From JBDWFY01 sp039976075 (GTDB lineage Bacteria > Pseudomonadota > Alphaproteobacteria > Rhizobiales > Stappiaceae), in contig JBDWFY010000013.1 in assembly GCA_039976075.1 (NCBI GenBank), positions 496,001 to 560,000 of the forward strand: a stretch of 64,000 nucleotides of DNA, written 5' to 3'. Of the stretch, positions 44,331 through 53,445 are shown piece by piece (within the stretch, counting starts at the first letter, position 1; every line of letters begins with the position of its first letter). The notes below the pieces were generated by a model that saw nothing but the letters and a program-made list of their open reading frames with translations, was not told the origin of the DNA and searched no databases. Made by a program: the position numbers and the translations under genes.

Positions 44331-46568
44331 ATGGCACAGCGTAAAAAGCGGATAGAACCAAAATTTGGCGCCTCTTCAAAGGAAGAAGGCAGCCTGAACC
44401 TGCGGCTTTCCTCCAAAGACCGACCTTCGGCGTCCGGATCGGGGCGTAGAGCTGCGAAACCCGGGCCCAAACCGGGTGGGCGCAAGAAGACCACCTCTTC
44501 CAGAAAGAAGGCGAGCGGTTCTACCGCACGCAGGCGTGGCGGATCGGGCCGTTCTGGTGGCGGATCAGGCAGAGGTCGGGGTGGTCGCAAGAGGCGCGGC
44601 AGTCTGCTCGTCCGGTTTTTCCGACGCTCGATCTATTGGACAACCGTCATGGGCATCTGGTGTGTGCTCATCTTTGGCGGCCTGCTGGCTTATCACGCCG
44701 CTCACTTGCCGCCGACATCTGAATGGAACATCCCCAAACGCCCGCCAAATGTTAAAATCGTTTCCGTCGAAGGCCATCTTATCGGCAATCGCGGCGATAC
44801 TGGGGGAGAAGCGATCCGGCTTGAGCAAATTCCGCCTTATCTACCGCAAGCGGTCAAGGCGATTGAGGATCGGCGCTTCCGCTATCATCCTGGCGTTGAC
44901 CCGATCGGTCTGACGCGGGCCATGGCAAGCAATGTCATGGCAGGCCGGATGGTTCAGGGTGGCTCAACGATTACGCAGCAGCTGGCGAAAAATCTGTTCC
45001 TGAAACCGGAGCGGACTCTCAGCCGTAAAATGCAGGAACTTGTGCTCGCTTTCTGGCTGGAAGCACGGCTCAGCAAAGATGAAATCATGGAGCTTTATCT
45101 GAACCGGGTCTATTTCGGAGCCGGTGCCTATGGGGTTGACGCGGCATCACGCCGGTACTTCGGCAAATCCGTCCGCAATATCTCGCTTGCGGAGGCAGCG
45201 ACCCTGGCCGGGCTATTGAAAGCGCCGTCACGCTATTCGCCGGCCCGTAACCCGAAACTGGCGGAAAAGCGCGCTCGTCTCGTACTGGCGGCCATGGAAG
45301 AAGAAAAGTACATTTCCGGTCGCGAACTCAAGATTGCAAAGAGCAATCCGGCTCGGGCCATCGGAAGCCATAACAGAGGCTCCGTCAATTACGCTGCCGA
45401 TTGGGTTATGGAAATCCTGCCGGGCTATGTCGGATCCATCAAGGAAGATATCATCGTCGACACCACCATCGACATGGACCTGCAGTTGGCGGCGGAGCGG
45501 GCAATGCGGTCTGCAATCGCAGAAAAGGGCGGGCCGCTCAAAGTGAGCCAGGGCGCTGTGGTGTCGCTGAACACTTCCGGCGCAGTCCGTGTCATGATTG
45601 GTGGTACGAGCTACGCCGACAGCCAGTATAATCGCGCGGTTCTTGCCAAAAGGCAGCCGGGATCCGCTTTCAAACCCTTTGTTTATCTCGCAGCGCTTGA
45701 ACGGGGCCTGACGCCTCAGACCGTGCGCACCGATCAGCGCGTTTCGATCAAGGGCTGGACGCCATCCAACTACACCAAGAAATACTATGGCCCTGTCACG
45801 CTGTCACAAGCGCTCTCCTATTCGCTGAACACCGTCGCCGCCCAGCTTGCCTACGAAGTTGGACCCCAGACGGTGGCCAATACCGCGCAACGCCTGGGCG
45901 TGCGCTCGCCCCTGAATGCGACTCCCTCGATTGCTCTTGGAACGTCGGAAGTTACGCCTCTGGAGATCACGGCTGCTTATGTGCCTTTCTCCAATGGCGG
46001 TTACGGTGTGGTTCCCTATGTCATTCGCCGTATCCGCACCGAAACCGGCACCGTCCTCTACGAGCGCAATGGTAGTGGGCCGGGGCAGGTCGTTGACCCC
46101 CGCCATGTCGGCATGATGAATGCGATGATGTCCGAAACTCTGCTCGCAGGTACCGGCAAAAAGGCGCAACTGCCCGGTTGGCCGGCCGGCGGAAAAACCG
46201 GCACCAGTCAGAAATTCCGCGATGCCTGGTTTATTGGCTACACCGCAGAACTCACCACCGGTGTGTGGCTTGGCAACGATGATGGTTCCCCCACCAACAA
46301 AGCCACCGGCGGCTCGATGCCCGCTGTGATCTGGCAGGATTATATGGCACAGGCTCATCGAGGCCTTCAGGTGGCTGAATTGCCTGGCGCCTGGGCACCC
46401 CAGCGCACGCGCACAGCCGCTGTGCCGGTGCGGCGAAACAGCAATGGCGAATCCTGGCCACCGCGCGGTAACAATCAGCGTCAGGGCAGTTCCGACGATG
46501 ATTGGAAACCCGCTGAAGCCCGCCGCGACCCGATCGGTGGTCTGTTCAAGCGACTGTTTGGCAGCTAG
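44331..46568 (+). CDS. class A penicillin-binding protein (PBP1A type)
   Basis: Bifunctional peptidoglycan synthase of 745 residues. A very basic, Gly-rich cytoplasmic tail (residues 1-98) precedes one membrane helix (about 104-125). The glycosyltransferase 51 domain has AIEDRRFRYHPGVD near residue 180 and GGSTITQQLAKNLFL near residue 210. The transpeptidase domain keeps the active Ser in QPGSAFKPFVYL near residue 442, the SLN triad member near 497 and GGKTGTSQ near 620. The basic tail is unusually long for the family. It stands alone, downstream of olsB. Confidence 0.94.
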   Translation: MAQRKKRIEPKFGASSKEEGSLNLRLSSKDRPSASGSGRRAAKPGPKPGGRKKTTSSRKKASGSTARRRGGSGRSGGGSGRGRGGRKRRGSLLVRFFRRSIYWTTVMGIWCVLIFGGLLAYHAAHLPPTSEWNIPKRPPNVKIVSVEGHLIGNRGDTGGEAIRLEQIPPYLPQAVKAIEDRRFRYHPGVDPIGLTRAMASNVMAGRMVQGGSTITQQLAKNLFLKPERTLSRKMQELVLAFWLEARLSKDEIMELYLNRVYFGAGAYGVDAASRRYFGKSVRNISLAEAATLAGLLKAPSRYSPARNPKLAEKRARLVLAAMEEEKYISGRELKIAKSNPARAIGSHNRGSVNYAADWVMEILPGYVGSIKEDIIVDTTIDMDLQLAAERAMRSAIAEKGGPLKVSQGAVVSLNTSGAVRVMIGGTSYADSQYNRAVLAKRQPGSAFKPFVYLAALERGLTPQTVRTDQRVSIKGWTPSNYTKKYYGPVTLSQALSYSLNTVAAQLAYEVGPQTVANTAQRLGVRSPLNATPSIALGTSEVTPLEITAAYVPFSNGGYGVVPYVIRRIRTETGTVLYERNGSGPGQVVDPRHVGMMNAMMSETLLAGTGKKAQLPGWPAGGKTGTSQKFRDAWFIGYTAELTTGVWLGNDDGSPTNKATGGSMPAVIWQDYMAQAHRGLQVAELPGAWAPQRTRTAAVPVRRNSNGESWPPRGNNQRQGSSDDDWKPAEARRDPIGGLFKRLFGS

Positions 46569-46957
46569 AAAATTTCTTTAGTCCTGCATTTTGCAGATTT
46601 GCTCCGGGCTGTTCTGATCAGGCTCCGGTTGAGACTGTGCGCCTGCACACACTGTTCCCTGATTTTAACTGTTACCTCCCTCAACCGCGCGCTTCACACA
46701 ACGCCTTGAATTGGTCCGCTTCCTGGAAGGATCGGCGGCGAAAGAAGACGCAAATCGGCTCAGAATCAAAAACTTACAGCCTCTGAACCGCCGCGGGATT
46801 TTATCCGGCGGATCTCAAGGCACGACCAAAATTCTACATCGATGAAAGAATCCATTGACGTATGCGTTGATTGAGATACGATGATTTCAACTTGTCAGAC
46901 GTCTGATAGCACACATCAGATAGCAGGCTGAATTTGTAACGAAGGAATTGGCTGAAA
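46569..46957. other. 389-bp region holding the carbohydrate-operon promoter
   Basis: No gene is visible. The distal 110 bases contain the promoter and the operator-like palindrome described separately. The first part shows nothing I can name. Confidence 0.6.
46855..46921 (+). promoter_or_regulatory. promoter and TCAGACGTCTGA operator of the carbohydrate operon
   Basis: TTGACG (46855-46860), a 16-base spacer and TACGAT (46877-46882) predict a start near 46889. Just downstream is the perfect palindrome TCAGACGTCTGA at 46895-46906, with a half-site ATCAGAT after it. The same TCAGACGTCT word appears at 52402 upstream of the FadR-type gene of this operon. A repressor bound here would block the transcribing polymerase. 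Confidence 0.6.
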
Positions 46958-47977
46958 ATGTCCACGGAAATCTCGATCGAGGGTGAGGGATTCCTGCTGA
47001 ACGGCGCGCCCACCTATGCAGGGCGCAGTTGGCAGGGCAGGAAGATCGAAGGATTGTTGCTGAATACACGCATGGTGCAGGCAACCTTTGACGACCTGAA
47101 TAGCGATACGGTTGAACAGTGGGCCTATCCCGATACCGGAACCTGGGACGCGGATCGCAACACCTCTGAATTCATCGCAATGCTGCCGCAGTACAAGGCG
47201 CACGGCGTGCTGGCCTTCACCATAAATCTGCAGGGTGGCAGCCCCTATGGCTATTCCCGTGAACAACCCTGGGTTAATTCAGCCTTCCGCGCAGATGGCA
47301 GCCTGATCCCGGCGTTTATGGAACGCCTTGGTCGTATTTTGCGGGCGGCTGACGATCTGGGAATGGTGGTGATCGTCGGATATTTCTATTTCGGACAGGA
47401 GAAGATCTTTGACGGTGGCGCTGCGATCGAGGCTGCTGTCGACAATGCAACACGGTGGTTGCTGTCAAGCGGTCACCGCAATTTGCTCATCGAGATCAAC
47501 AACGAGTGCAATGTGCAGTATTTGCAGCCGGTTCTGGTGCCGGAAAACGTGCACGAACTGATCGAACGCGTCCAGAAAATCACCCATGCAGGACGGCGGC
47601 TTCTTGTCGGCACCAGTTATGGCGGGCGCCGTGTTCCAGGACCGCTTGTTACCCAGGTCAGCGATTTCATGCTGATCCACGGAAACGGTGAATCCAATCC
47701 TGACGGTATCCGCAAGTTGGTGCGCGATACCCGTGCGGTTGAAGGTTACAGCCCCAAACCGGTTCTGATCAACGAAGATGATCATTTCGATTTTGACAAG
47801 CCGGACAACAACTTTGTCGCCGCGATAGACGAGTACGCCTCATGGGGATTTTTCGACTACCGGATGGACGGCGAAACCTTTGACGAGGGGTATCAGAGCG
47901 TGCCGGTCAACTGGGGCATCAGTTCCGGGCGGAAAAAGGGTTTTTTCAACCTCTCGCGCGAGATCGCGGGAGTCTGA
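46958..47977 (+). CDS. probable clan GH-A glycoside hydrolase, cytoplasmic
   Basis: Protein of 339 residues with no signal peptide. It reads as a (beta-alpha)8 barrel: AADDLGMVVIVGYFYFGQ near residue 130, LIEINNECNVQYLQ near residue 178 and PKPVLINEDDHFDF near residue 268. The N-E and the later Glu fit the acid/base and nucleophile positions of clan GH-A, but I cannot name a family. It starts a carbohydrate importer operon and probably hydrolyses the imported sugar. The ribosome-binding site AAGGA is about 12 bases before the ATG, a little distant. Confidence 0.7.
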   Translation: MSTEISIEGEGFLLNGAPTYAGRSWQGRKIEGLLLNTRMVQATFDDLNSDTVEQWAYPDTGTWDADRNTSEFIAMLPQYKAHGVLAFTINLQGGSPYGYSREQPWVNSAFRADGSLIPAFMERLGRILRAADDLGMVVIVGYFYFGQEKIFDGGAAIEAAVDNATRWLLSSGHRNLLIEINNECNVQYLQPVLVPENVHELIERVQKITHAGRRLLVGTSYGGRRVPGPLVTQVSDFMLIHGNGESNPDGIRKLVRDTRAVEGYSPKPVLINEDDHFDFDKPDNNFVAAIDEYASWGFFDYRMDGETFDEGYQSVPVNWGISSGRKKGFFNLSREIAGV

Positions 47978-48057
47978 CGACCGTGCAGCCCGGATATCCG
48001 GCAGCAGCAGTATCGAAAAAAATTACTGGAAGAAGTCAAAAGTAAGGGAGGAAAATC

Positions 48058-49389
48058 ATGACATCTGATACCACTCGCAACAGAGGCAAAAACAGAACTG
48101 TCAGCACGTTGATGCGTGGCGCTGCACTCGCCGGAGCGCTGGCCGCTGGTGTTGGTACAGCTGCGGCCGAACCGGTGAAATTCTGGTCTCAGCCTTACGG
48201 CGACCTGCTTCAGTGGCAGTCGTCACTTGAAAAAAACATCCAGGCCTTTACCGCTGAGACCGGCATTGAAGTGGACTTGCAGATCATCAACTGGTCCTCG
48301 GCTTTTTCCAATTGGCTGACCGTGGCGCAGGGCGGCGCAGCGCCGGATTGCGCCGACATGTTTTGGCTCTATAGCTTTTCAGGCATAGGCGGCGACAAAT
48401 ACGGCCCCAAACCGATCAACGATCATCGCAGTGCATGGCCGGAACTCGACAAGGATTTCTTCCCGGGATCGCTTACTGATGTCAATTGGCAGGGAGATTT
48501 CTACGGTATTCCATGGCGGGTTGATGTGCGTCCGATTTTGGTCTCGCGAACGGCTTTGGATGAAGCGGGCTTGGCGGCAGCACCTGACAACTGGGATGAA
48601 ATTGTCGCGCACGCAAAGGCTCTGACCAAGCGGGATGACAATGGCAACGTCTCACGCTGGGGATATAATTTTGGCATGACAAACGCCCCGCAAGCACTGG
48701 TTCCGCTATATTGGCAGGCCGGCGGCAGCTTCATGTCCGATGACGGCAAGACGGCAACAATTGACAATGATGAAATGCGTGCCACGTTGCAGTGGATGCA
48801 TGACATGATCTGGGAGCATAAAGTCGTCAATCCTGACTTCATGGAGCCCAGTTATGATCCGCAGGCCGACTTTGTCTCAGGAAATCTGGCAATGGTGGGT
48901 TCTGTCGCACCGAACTGGGGCTCGCAGCTTAGCTCGCAATATCCGGAGTTGAACGGAAGTTGGGAAATGGCGATTGCCCCCAAGGGGCCGAAAAACCGAG
49001 ATACCTACTCCGGTGCCGGATATTGGGGTGTGCTACGCGGTACGGATAAAGAAGCCGAATGCGTAAAATTGATCGAGTTCCTCAGTCAGAATGATCAGAT
49101 GCAGTCCCTGTCGGAAGCCAGTTCAGCTGTCAGTCCGCGCCGGTCGGTCATGGCCAGCAACTATTGGGCTGACGAACCGTGGAAAAAAGTCCTGAGCGCA
49201 TCGCTTGAGTATGGTCGCACCTCGCAACATCCCTCCCCGGTCTGGTCTGCCCTGGTTTCACCCAAGCCCGGCAGTGTGATCTACGACATGATGTATGATG
49301 CGCTGGTGGCACAGAAAAACATCGACGAAGTAGTCTCAGCCGCGCAAGTCCGGATGCAGGTAGAAATGAATCGCAGCAGCGACAATTAA
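48058..49389 (+). CDS. sugar ABC transporter, extracellular solute-binding protein
   Basis: Periplasmic binding protein of 443 residues with a long signal peptide (about residues 18-40, cleavage near GTAAAEPVKFW). The family 1 pattern is clear: FTAETGIEVDLQIINWSSAF, DFYGIPWRVDVRPILVSR and GYWGVLRGTDKEAECVKLIE. It captures an oligosaccharide or related sugar and delivers it to the two permeases that follow. The strong site GGGAGG precedes the ATG, as expected for an abundant protein. Confidence 0.93.
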   Translation: MTSDTTRNRGKNRTVSTLMRGAALAGALAAGVGTAAAEPVKFWSQPYGDLLQWQSSLEKNIQAFTAETGIEVDLQIINWSSAFSNWLTVAQGGAAPDCADMFWLYSFSGIGGDKYGPKPINDHRSAWPELDKDFFPGSLTDVNWQGDFYGIPWRVDVRPILVSRTALDEAGLAAAPDNWDEIVAHAKALTKRDDNGNVSRWGYNFGMTNAPQALVPLYWQAGGSFMSDDGKTATIDNDEMRATLQWMHDMIWEHKVVNPDFMEPSYDPQADFVSGNLAMVGSVAPNWGSQLSSQYPELNGSWEMAIAPKGPKNRDTYSGAGYWGVLRGTDKEAECVKLIEFLSQNDQMQSLSEASSAVSPRRSVMASNYWADEPWKKVLSASLEYGRTSQHPSPVWSALVSPKPGSVIYDMMYDALVAQKNIDEVVSAAQVRMQVEMNRSSDN

Positions 49390-49486
49390 CCTGATCGGAT
49401 CCTCTCGGGTGGCCTGGTGTTTTTTCAACGGCATCAGGCCACCTTGCTACGCTCAAACTTGATTTGGACTGAGGGCAGTAATTCGC

Positions 49487-50389
49487 GTGCGACGAGAAAC
49501 ACTCATTTTCTGTTATGCGATGGTTGCGCCGGCATTGATATTCACGATCCTTTTGGGGATCTATCCAATGCTGGCATCGATCCGGATCAGCTTTCTGGAA
49601 TATGATCTGCTGCGCGTGCATACCACTGGAACCCCCTGGGTCGGTTTTGAGAATTACTTGCGGGTATTCAACGATCCCAAATTCCTGCAGACAGTGGTCA
49701 ACACCGGAATTTTTACCGTGTTGGCTGTCAGCGGGGTGATCTCGCTGGGGCTGCTGCTGTCTCAGGTACTGAATGAGGATTATCGTGGCCGCTCAGTAGT
49801 GCGTCTCCTGGTCTGTGTGCCCTGGTTTGTCCCGCCGGTGGTGGCATCAGCCATCTGGATGTGGCTGCTGAATACCGATCGCAGCCCGATTAACTACCTT
49901 TTGATGCATTGGGGTTTGATTGACAGCAATATTCGTTTTCTGACCGACCGGGAGGCCTGGGGCCCATTCAGCGTGCCTATGCTCTCCGTCACTGCTGTAC
50001 GGATCTGGAATGGACTGCCCTTCGTGGTGATTTTTCTGTTGGCCGGTCTGCAATCGATCCCCAGAAGCCTTTATGAGGCTGCCGAAATGGACGGAGCATC
50101 CATCCTTCAGAAATTCAGGTATGTCACGCTGCCGCTATTGGGTCCGGTTCTGGGGGTCCTGCTCATGCTTTTGGTGATGACAGGGCTGGGGCATTTTGAG
50201 ATCAACTACATCATGACGGGCGGTGGGCCGCAAAACCTGACCAACACGATGGCGATCTATTCCTATCAGCAGGCGTTTCAGAATTGGCGCTTCGATACAG
50301 CGGCAGCAGCCAGCGGTCTGATTTTGATCCTCACCGGTATCGTCTGCATTTACTACATCCGCGGCCAGCTGAAAAAGGACGTGAGATGA
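49487..50389 (+). CDS. sugar ABC transporter permease (MalF type)
   Basis: Integral membrane protein of 300 residues with six helices. The cytoplasmic EAA loop, SLYEAAEMDGASILQKFRYV near residue 198, docks on the ATPase. The start is GTG at 49487. It lies 97 bp after the binding protein and overlaps the next permease by 4 bp (ATGA). Confidence 0.93.
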   Translation: MRRETLIFCYAMVAPALIFTILLGIYPMLASIRISFLEYDLLRVHTTGTPWVGFENYLRVFNDPKFLQTVVNTGIFTVLAVSGVISLGLLLSQVLNEDYRGRSVVRLLVCVPWFVPPVVASAIWMWLLNTDRSPINYLLMHWGLIDSNIRFLTDREAWGPFSVPMLSVTAVRIWNGLPFVVIFLLAGLQSIPRSLYEAAEMDGASILQKFRYVTLPLLGPVLGVLLMLLVMTGLGHFEINYIMTGGGPQNLTNTMAIYSYQQAFQNWRFDTAAAASGLILILTGIVCIYYIRGQLKKDVR

Positions 50390-51282
50390 GCGTAAGCGGG
50401 GTAGAGCATGTAAATGGCAAGGCCGGCCGACGTCTGCTCAGTTCCTCCAGGCGGGATGCTCTGACACGAATTGCCGTCGGTGTGATAACAGCGCTGATTC
50501 TGATTTACATCCTTGTGCCGGTGTTCTGGATGCTCAAAAGTTCGTTCCAGAGCGCGCTTGAAATTCGGGCCAACCCCCCGATCTGGTTTCCTGGTGAGCC
50601 GACGCTGAAGGCTTACGAGGATATGGACCGATTGATCCCGGTTTGGCGCTATCTCTGGAATTCGGTGGTTGTGTCGCTGATCGCATCGGTGATCGCCACA
50701 CTAATTGCTACCGCTGCGGCCTATGTGTTGGCGCGATTCCGCTTTCCCTTTGCCACGCTGATCCTGACCCTGATCCTGGTGACACAGCTGATCCCACCAA
50801 TCACCCGGGTGTTTCCGGTCTATACTTTTATTCAGTCGCTGGGTCTTCTGAACACTTATACCGGACTGACACTTGCCTATATCGGCTTTTCTCTACCCTT
50901 TGCTGTGTTGCTGTTGCGCGGCTATTTCGAAACCAGTTGCCCGCCGGAACTGGAAGAGGCGGCGATGGTGGACGGTTGCAGCCATTTTTCAGCATTCTGG
51001 CGCATCATTTTACCGGTATCACTGCCGGGAATGGCCGCTGTCGGGATATTCACCTTTCTGAACGCCTGGAATGACTTTCTCTGGGCCAGTTTACTCCTGA
51101 ACCAGGGCAGCATGAAAACCATCCAGGTAGGGATTGGCGATTTCGCAAGCGAAGGCGGCGGGGTTCAATATGTAAATTTGTTCATGGCGGCCTGCGTGGT
51201 GGCGACGGTACCGGCGGTGATCATGTTTTTATTCGTGCAACGGTGGTTGGTGGGCGGTCTGACGGCGGGATCGGTAAAATGA
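50386..51282 (+). CDS. sugar ABC transporter permease (MalG type)
   Basis: Second permease, 298 residues, six helices, with the EAA loop PPELEEAAMVDGCSHFSAFW near residue 186. The ATG at 50386 overlaps the first permease stop (ATGA), which makes it a better start than the earlier in-frame codons back to 50284. It forms the heterodimeric channel with the preceding protein. Confidence 0.93.
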   Translation: MSVSGVEHVNGKAGRRLLSSSRRDALTRIAVGVITALILIYILVPVFWMLKSSFQSALEIRANPPIWFPGEPTLKAYEDMDRLIPVWRYLWNSVVVSLIASVIATLIATAAAYVLARFRFPFATLILTLILVTQLIPPITRVFPVYTFIQSLGLLNTYTGLTLAYIGFSLPFAVLLLRGYFETSCPPELEEAAMVDGCSHFSAFWRIILPVSLPGMAAVGIFTFLNAWNDFLWASLLLNQGSMKTIQVGIGDFASEGGGVQYVNLFMAACVVATVPAVIMFLFVQRWLVGGLTAGSVK

Positions 51283-51316
51283 GACGCGAGGCACACTGGA
51301 ACAGGAAGGTCCGGAT

Positions 51317-52396
51317 ATGGGTGAAGTGACATTGACGGATGTGCGCAAGAACTACGGCGCGCTGGAGGTGTTGCACGGTATCGACCTGAGCATCAGTGAC
51401 GGAGAGTTCGTGGTGCTGGTCGGCCCGTCAGGATGCGGAAAATCAACCTTGTTGCGGATGATTGCGGGGCTTGAAACAACCACCAGCGGTGAAATAACCG
51501 TGGGCGGTCGACTGGTGAACAAGTTACCGCCCAAGGATCGCGACATTGCGATGGTATTTCAGACATACGCTCTCTACCCGCATATGACCGTCGCTGATAA
51601 TATGGGTTTTTCATTGCGATTGCGGTCGATCTCCAAAGCGGAGATTGCGGAAAAGGTTGCCCGTGCCGCGGATATTCTTGATTTGACCCCTCTTCTGCAG
51701 CGCAAGCCGAGGCAACTCTCCGGCGGACAGCGGCAACGGGTGGCAATGGGCCGCGCAATCGTGCGCAATCCTTCGGCATTTCTGTTTGATGAGCCGCTGA
51801 GTAATCTGGACGCGAAGTTGCGCGTGCAGATGCGCGCCGAGATCAAGTCTTTACATCAGCGCCTTGGCACCACCATTGTTTATGTGACCCACGATCAGGT
51901 CGAAGCAATGACAATGGCTGATCGGATTGTCGTGATGAATGGTGGCCGGGTTGAACAGGTTGGCTCTCCGCTTGATCTCTATGACCATCCTGCCAACATG
52001 TTTGTGGCACAGTTTATCGGCTCTCCCGCGATGAACGTGTTTCACGGGCGTGTGTCTGAAGATCAGGATGCTGTGCTGGAGCTGGAAGGCGGTGGCATCT
52101 TGCCCCTGGGCAAACGCGCGACGGGTGCAGAGCCCGGTCAGAGGATCAGCCTCGGTGTCCGCCCGGAAAATGTGCGTCTGGCAGAGGAAGTCGGGACGAC
52201 ATCGGTTCAGGCAAAAGTGATGGTCGTCGAACCGACAGGGGCGGAAACCCTTGTTAATGCCGTAATCGGTCAAAGCCCAGTCGTGGCATCAGTCAAGGAA
52301 CGATTGCGCTTTAATCCGGGTGAGGAGGTACCGCTTGGGTTCGACTTCGGGGAAGTACATCTGTTTGATGGTGAAAGTGGTGACCGGATCGACTGA
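51317..52396 (+). CDS. sugar ABC transporter ATP-binding protein (UgpC/MalK type)
   Basis: ATPase subunit of 359 residues. Walker A GPSGCGKSTLLRMIAG lies near residue 37, the signature LSGGQRQRVAMGRAIV near 134 and Walker B FLFDEPLSNLD near 155. The C-terminal 120 residues form the TOBE-type regulatory domain of the MalK group. The stop codon is inside a 9-bp hairpin (52382-52403), which may serve as a weak end signal before the regulator gene. Confidence 0.95.
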   Translation: MGEVTLTDVRKNYGALEVLHGIDLSISDGEFVVLVGPSGCGKSTLLRMIAGLETTTSGEITVGGRLVNKLPPKDRDIAMVFQTYALYPHMTVADNMGFSLRLRSISKAEIAEKVARAADILDLTPLLQRKPRQLSGGQRQRVAMGRAIVRNPSAFLFDEPLSNLDAKLRVQMRAEIKSLHQRLGTTIVYVTHDQVEAMTMADRIVVMNGGRVEQVGSPLDLYDHPANMFVAQFIGSPAMNVFHGRVSEDQDAVLELEGGGILPLGKRATGAEPGQRISLGVRPENVRLAEEVGTTSVQAKVMVVEPTGAETLVNAVIGQSPVVASVKERLRFNPGEEVPLGFDFGEVHLFDGESGDRID

Positions 52397-52420
52397 TCCG
52401 GTCAGACGTCTTGTGTCTGA
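52382..52420 (+). promoter_or_regulatory. hairpin plus second TCAGACGTCT motif before the FadR-type gene
   Basis: GACCGGATC-GACT-GATCCGGTC (52382-52403) overlaps the ATPase stop codon. It runs into TCAGACGTCT (52402-52411), and a TCTGA half-site follows at 52416-52420. The motif matches ten bases of the palindrome at 46895, so both may bind the regulator encoded at 52496. Confidence 0.5.
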
Positions 52421-52495
52421 GGGGATATTCCAGTAAGCGGTGGCGCAGTCGGGCCCCCAACACGGGTTCGCCCAACAATGATTTCGGAGACACCG

Positions 52496-53233
52496 GTGAA
52501 CGAAACATCAACGATCAGGTTTCAATCGATAAAAAAGCCCAACGTGGTGGGCATGATCGTGGAGTCTCTTCAGGACGCTTTGATTCGAGGAGATCTTAAA
52601 CCTGGTGCGCGCCTGCCTTCAGAACAGGAGCTGGGGTTGCAGATGGGTGTGGGCCGTAGTGCCGTGCGCGAGGCGCTGAAAGTAATGGAGGCGCTGGGCG
52701 TAATCATTATCCGGCCCGGTGCGGGCACCTATGTCGCCGACGGTCCAACAGCGAATATGCTTGGCCCGTTGATTCACGCCCTCGTATTGTCTTCCGGCTC
52801 ATCGGATGAATTGTTCGAGCTGCGGTTTTCGGTGCAACTGGGATATTTTGTGATGGCTGCCCGCAACGCCGGGCCTGAGGATTTCGTCAAGATCCGCGCC
52901 GCCGCAAGCGCACTGGAGAAAGAGCTTGGGAACGAGCCGATAACCATGGAAAAGCTGGTTGAGCTCGATATGGCATTTCATGTTGCGGTTCTGCATGCCA
53001 CTCATAACCCGTTGATTGAACGGGTAGGGAGAACTGTCGAAGAGCTGTTTTTCGCATCTTTCGGACCGACAATGGAACTCTCCCACCAACCCGGGTCGGC
53101 GGTGCGAGACCACCGCGATTTGATTGCGGCGTTGGAGCAGAGCGATACGGGCAGGTTGCACGAAATCACCGCCCGGATCCTCAAAGGCTGGCGCAGGAAC
53201 AAGAAGTCGGACGAGGGCACACCTCGTTCCTGA
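52496..53233 (+). CDS. FadR-subfamily GntR transcriptional regulator
   Basis: Regulator of 245 residues. The winged helix-turn-helix is near residues 15-75 (RLPSEQELGLQMGVGRSAVR), followed by an all-helical FCD effector domain with MAFHVAVLHATHNPLIERVG near residue 160. It probably controls the transporter operon just upstream. I prefer GTG at 52496, which has GGAG at 6 bases; an in-frame ATG at 52478 lacks a ribosome-binding site. Confidence 0.88.
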   Translation: MNETSTIRFQSIKKPNVVGMIVESLQDALIRGDLKPGARLPSEQELGLQMGVGRSAVREALKVMEALGVIIIRPGAGTYVADGPTANMLGPLIHALVLSSGSSDELFELRFSVQLGYFVMAARNAGPEDFVKIRAAASALEKELGNEPITMEKLVELDMAFHVAVLHATHNPLIERVGRTVEELFFASFGPTMELSHQPGSAVRDHRDLIAALEQSDTGRLHEITARILKGWRRNKKSDEGTPRS

Positions 53234-53445
53234 TGTCATTTTCCTGACATGCGAATACCTCTTTACATGGGGCGCAGATGAGCGTGTTATGAATTCGGCG
53301 GGCTGTCGGGGGCAAGGCAGCCTGCGCGAGAGCATCGGGTCCGAATTTCCGATGGAAGAAAACCGGATGCCAGCATTGTTTTGATGCGCATTTTAAAAGT
53401 GCAGTCAGGGCTTTTGTCCCTGCGTACCGACAGTTGGAGGCTGCC

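Noticed and set aside
53329..53405. A possible third copy of the intergenic repeat upstream of cpdB.
   Set aside because: Only short words such as AGCATC and GCATTT agree in reverse orientation, and the order and spacing do not align. It is too weak to call.
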